From Rikenellaceae bacterium (GTDB taxonomy: Bacteria; Bacteroidota; Bacteroidia; Bacteroidales; Rikenellaceae), in NCBI GenBank assembly GCA_021203585.1, contig JAJQAW010000290.1:1096-7737 (forward strand): 6,642 nt of DNA, in the 5' to 3' direction. This document shows positions 4,789 through 6,642 of this stretch, piece by piece. How positions within the stretch are numbered: the stretch's first letter is position 1; each line of letters starts with the position of its first letter. The position numbers and the translations under genes were made by a program. Under the pieces are notes generated by a model. That model was not told where the DNA came from. It searched no databases and worked only from the letters and a program-made list of their open reading frames with translations.

Positions 4789-6198
4789 ATGCAGAAAGGG
4801 AAAATAAGCGTCGTAGGAATCGGTCCGGGAGGGGCTTCCGATCTGACGCCGGCCGCGGCCCAGGCCCTTCGGGAGGCCCAGGTGCTGGTGGGGTATACTC
4901 CCTATTTTAATTTTGTCGAACCCTGGCTCAGCCCGGAGTCCGTGTGCGTGAAAACCGGCATGAAACGGGAGATCGAGCGCGCGGAAGCCGCATTCGTTCA
5001 AGCGGAAGCGGGGAAATCCGTATGTGTGATCAGTTCCGGCGATGCCGGGATTTACGGCATGGCTCCGCTCATCCACGAGATGGAAAGACAACGGCAAAGC
5101 GGGATTAAAATCGAAGTCATTCCGGGAATCAGCGCCTTTCAAAAAGCGGCCGCGCTGTTGGGGGCGCCCATCGGACATGATTTCTGCGTGATTTCGCTGT
5201 CCGATCTGATGACTCCGTGGGAACGGATTGAAAAACGGATCGTGGCGGCCGCAGCTGCGGATTTTGTGACGGCTGTCTACAACCCGAAAAGTCAGGGACG
5301 CTACTGGCAGCTGCACCGACTTAAAGAATTGTTTCTCACCGAGCGGTCGGAGGATACTCCGATCGGGTATATCCGCCACGCGGGCCGTCCGGAAGAGGAA
5401 ATCCATGTGGTTACGCTGGGGGAATTCGACCCGGAAGAGATCGATATGCATACGGTTGTGGTGATCGGCAACTCCCAATCCGTGATTTACGACAAAAATA
5501 AAATCATTACTCCCCGCGGGTATTACCGGGAAAAATCGGATGAGACGGCAGGCATCGGACAGCAGATCATGATCCGGAGCTTTCAAACCATTGAAAGTGA
5601 ACTGAAAAATAAAGAGATACCGCTCGGTAAAAAATGGGCCCTGCTTCACGCTATCCATACGACGGCGGATTTTGATATGGAGCACATTCTCTATACCGAT
5701 GAAAATGCGGTAGAAGATTTATATCGGGCCGTGGAAGACGGTACACTGAAAACAATCGTTACGGATGTGACGATGGTCGCTTCCGGTATTCGGAAAGGGG
5801 CATTGGAACGCCGGGGAATCGAGGTAAAATGCTACCTGCACGATCCCCGTGTGGCGGAACTGGCCGCCCGCAAAGGAATTACACGGACACAGGCGGGTAT
5901 ACAACTGGCCGCCGAAGTACATCCGGATGCGCTGTATGTATTCGGCAACGCGCCGACCGCGCTGATCGAGTTGTGCGAAGCCGTTCGCCGGAAAAAAGCG
6001 TCTCCCTGCGGCGTAATTGCCGCTCCGGTGGGGTTTGTCAACGTGTGCGAATCCAAACACCGGATCAAATCGTTTGCCGGTGTACCGAAACTGATTGTGG
6101 AGGGGCGTAAAGGGGGAAGTAACCTGGCCGCGACACTGGTCAATGCGATCCTGACCTTCGATGACGCGGAGCAGTTAAAACCGGGTAGGGATGTCTGA
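4789..6198 (+). CDS. cobJ-cobH: Precorrin-3B C17-methyltransferase / precorrin-8X methylmutase fusion, 469 aa
   Basis: This is a two-domain corrin enzyme. Residues 1 to about 250 are a tetrapyrrole methylase of the CobJ/CbiH type, which uses S-adenosylmethionine to methylate C17 and contract the ring: GIGPGG (10-15), [11 protein letters not shown] (82-92), [16 protein letters not shown] (112-127), YNPKS (164-168) and GN (227-228). Residues from about 260 to the end are a CobH/CbiC methylmutase, which moves the methyl group from C11 to C12: AIHTTADFD with probable catalytic H290 (matching H43 of Pseudomonas CobH), [10 protein letters not shown] (325-334), GNAPTAL (386-392) and [16 protein letters not shown] (408-423). 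Both domains are complete, joined by a short linker. The pathway places other methylations between the two reactions, so the fusion does not join consecutive steps. The frame extends six codons to a TTG at 4771, but the ATG at 4789 precedes the conserved first strand. The 3' end overlaps cobQ by 8 nt. Cobalt-first versus cobalt-late chemistry cannot be decided here. Confidence 0.94.
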   Translation: MQKGKISVVGIGPGGASDLTPAAAQALREAQVLVGYTPYFNFVEPWLSPESVCVKTGMKREIERAEAAFVQAEAGKSVCVISSGDAGIYGMAPLIHEMERQRQSGIKIEVIPGISAFQKAAALLGAPIGHDFCVISLSDLMTPWERIEKRIVAAAAADFVTAVYNPKSQGRYWQLHRLKELFLTERSEDTPIGYIRHAGRPEEEIHVVTLGEFDPEEIDMHTVVVIGNSQSVIYDKNKIITPRGYYREKSDETAGIGQQIMIRSFQTIESELKNKEIPLGKKWALLHAIHTTADFDMEHILYTDENAVEDLYRAVEDGTLKTIVTDVTMVASGIRKGALERRGIEVKCYLHDPRVAELAARKGITRTQAGIQLAAEVHPDALYVFGNAPTALIELCEAVRRKKASPCGVIAAPVGFVNVCESKHRIKSFAGVPKLIVEGRKGGSNLAATLVNAILTFDDAEQLKPGRDV

Positions 6199-6642
6199 GA
6201 ACGGTAAACCGAAACTGGCCCCGGTGATGTTCGGGGGAACGGGGAGCGATGTGGGAAAAAGCATTGTGGCCGCCGCATTCTGCCGGATTTTCCGCCAGGA
6301 CGGCTACCGTCCGGCTCCGTTCAAAGCGCAGAATATGTCCAATAACTCGTTTGCCACGCCCGAAGGGCTGGAAATCGGACGGGCGCAGGCCGTACAGGCC
6401 GAAGCCGCCGGAATACCCTGCCATACCGATATGAATCCGTTGCTCCTGAAACCGAGCGGGGATAAAATCTGCCAGGTCGTATTGCACGGCAAACCGAACG
6501 GTAATCAGCAGGCCTACGATTATTTCAAAAAAGAAGGGCGGGAGCAACTAAGAAACGAAGTCAAAGGAGCCTTCGACCGACTCCGGCAACAATTTAACCC
6601 GGTGGTGATGGAGGGGGCGGGAAGCATCGCCGAAATCAACCT
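6191..6642 (+). CDS. cobQ: Cobyric acid synthase, N-terminal part (cut by window edge)
   Basis: CobQ amidates side chains b, d, e and g of adenosylcobyrinic acid a,c-diamide with glutamine and ATP, giving adenosylcobyric acid. The visible 150 codons cover the start of the ATP-binding synthetase domain: P-loop GTGSDVGKS (16-24), [11 protein letters not shown] (44-54), [14 protein letters not shown] (61-74), [11 protein letters not shown] (81-91) and [13 protein letters not shown] (138-150). These are family hallmarks in the correct order. The C-terminal glutaminase domain (the family is about 490-500 aa) would lie beyond 6642. The ATG at 6191 overlaps the last 8 nt of cobJ-cobH, indicating translational coupling. 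It leaves a short 12-residue lead before MFGGTG, slightly longer than usual; an internal ATG encoding M13 is an unlikely alternative. No frame damage is visible in the part shown. Confidence 0.95.
   Translation, partial: MSENGKPKLAPVMFGGTGSDVGKSIVAAAFCRIFRQDGYRPAPFKAQNMSNNSFATPEGLEIGRAQAVQAEAAGIPCHTDMNPLLLKPSGDKICQVVLHGKPNGNQQAYDYFKKEGREQLRNEVKGAFDRLRQQFNPVVMEGAGSIAEIN

Noticed and set aside
4783..5685. 300-codon open frame antisense to cobJ-cobH
   Set aside because: It lies entirely opposite a strongly conserved enzyme; its histidine-, arginine- and phenylalanine-rich sequence is typical of an antisense shadow of a coding region.
1..6642. tRNA or rRNA genes, CRISPR arrays, insertion sequences, phage or defence genes
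   Set aside because: I saw no regularly spaced repeats, transposase motifs, tRNA-like cloverleaf or rRNA sequence; apart from the ATPase lesions the window is conventional metabolic and transport genes.

Overview
The window most resembles a member of the Bacteroidota. The reasons are the style of the MacB-like transporter proteins, a CobJ-CobH fusion protein, CobQ and CobB sequences of the Bacteroides-like type, near absence of strong Shine-Dalgarno sites, and a match to the TTTG/TAnnTTTG promoter type of that phylum. This placement is inference from sequence style; no marker gene is present. Base composition is roughly half GC in genes and AT-richer between them.

Layout. (1) Positions 1-2200, minus strand: a three-gene ABC exporter operon read right to left as ATPase (1493-2200), permease A (245-1489) and permease B (1-158, cut by the window edge). 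The ATPase frame is broken by an in-frame TAA at 1634-1636, just before the H-loop, and its signature motif reads LFGGQ instead of LSGGQ, so it is called a pseudogene. Both permeases remain open where they can be seen. (2) Positions 2201-2600: a non-coding, hairpin-rich gap. (3) Positions 2601-4492, minus strand: cobB/cbiA (cobyrinate a,c-diamide synthase) followed 11 nt later by a PduO-type corrinoid adenosyltransferase. (4) Positions 4493-4788: a 296-bp divergent intergenic region with a candidate promoter, several inverted repeats, and a weak, non-canonical resemblance to a cobalamin riboswitch upstream of cobB. (5) Positions 4789-6642, plus strand: a cobJ-cobH fusion gene overlapping by 8 nt with cobQ (cobyric acid synthase), which runs off the window.

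The four B12 genes cover linked late steps of corrin synthesis: ring contraction with C17 methylation (CobJ), C11-to-C12 methyl migration (CobH), amidation of side chains a and c (CobB), adenosylation of cobalt (PduO-type enzyme) and amidation of b, d, e and g (CobQ). The product would be adenosylcobyric acid. The remaining pathway genes must lie outside the window, probably beyond cobQ.

Two start codons were set by hand. CobB and CobJ-CobH each have a slightly longer frame beginning at TTG, but an ATG a few codons inside sits directly before the conserved N-terminus and is preferred. The two observations most worth a second look are the doubly damaged ABC ATPase and the structured divergent region between the two B12 operons.
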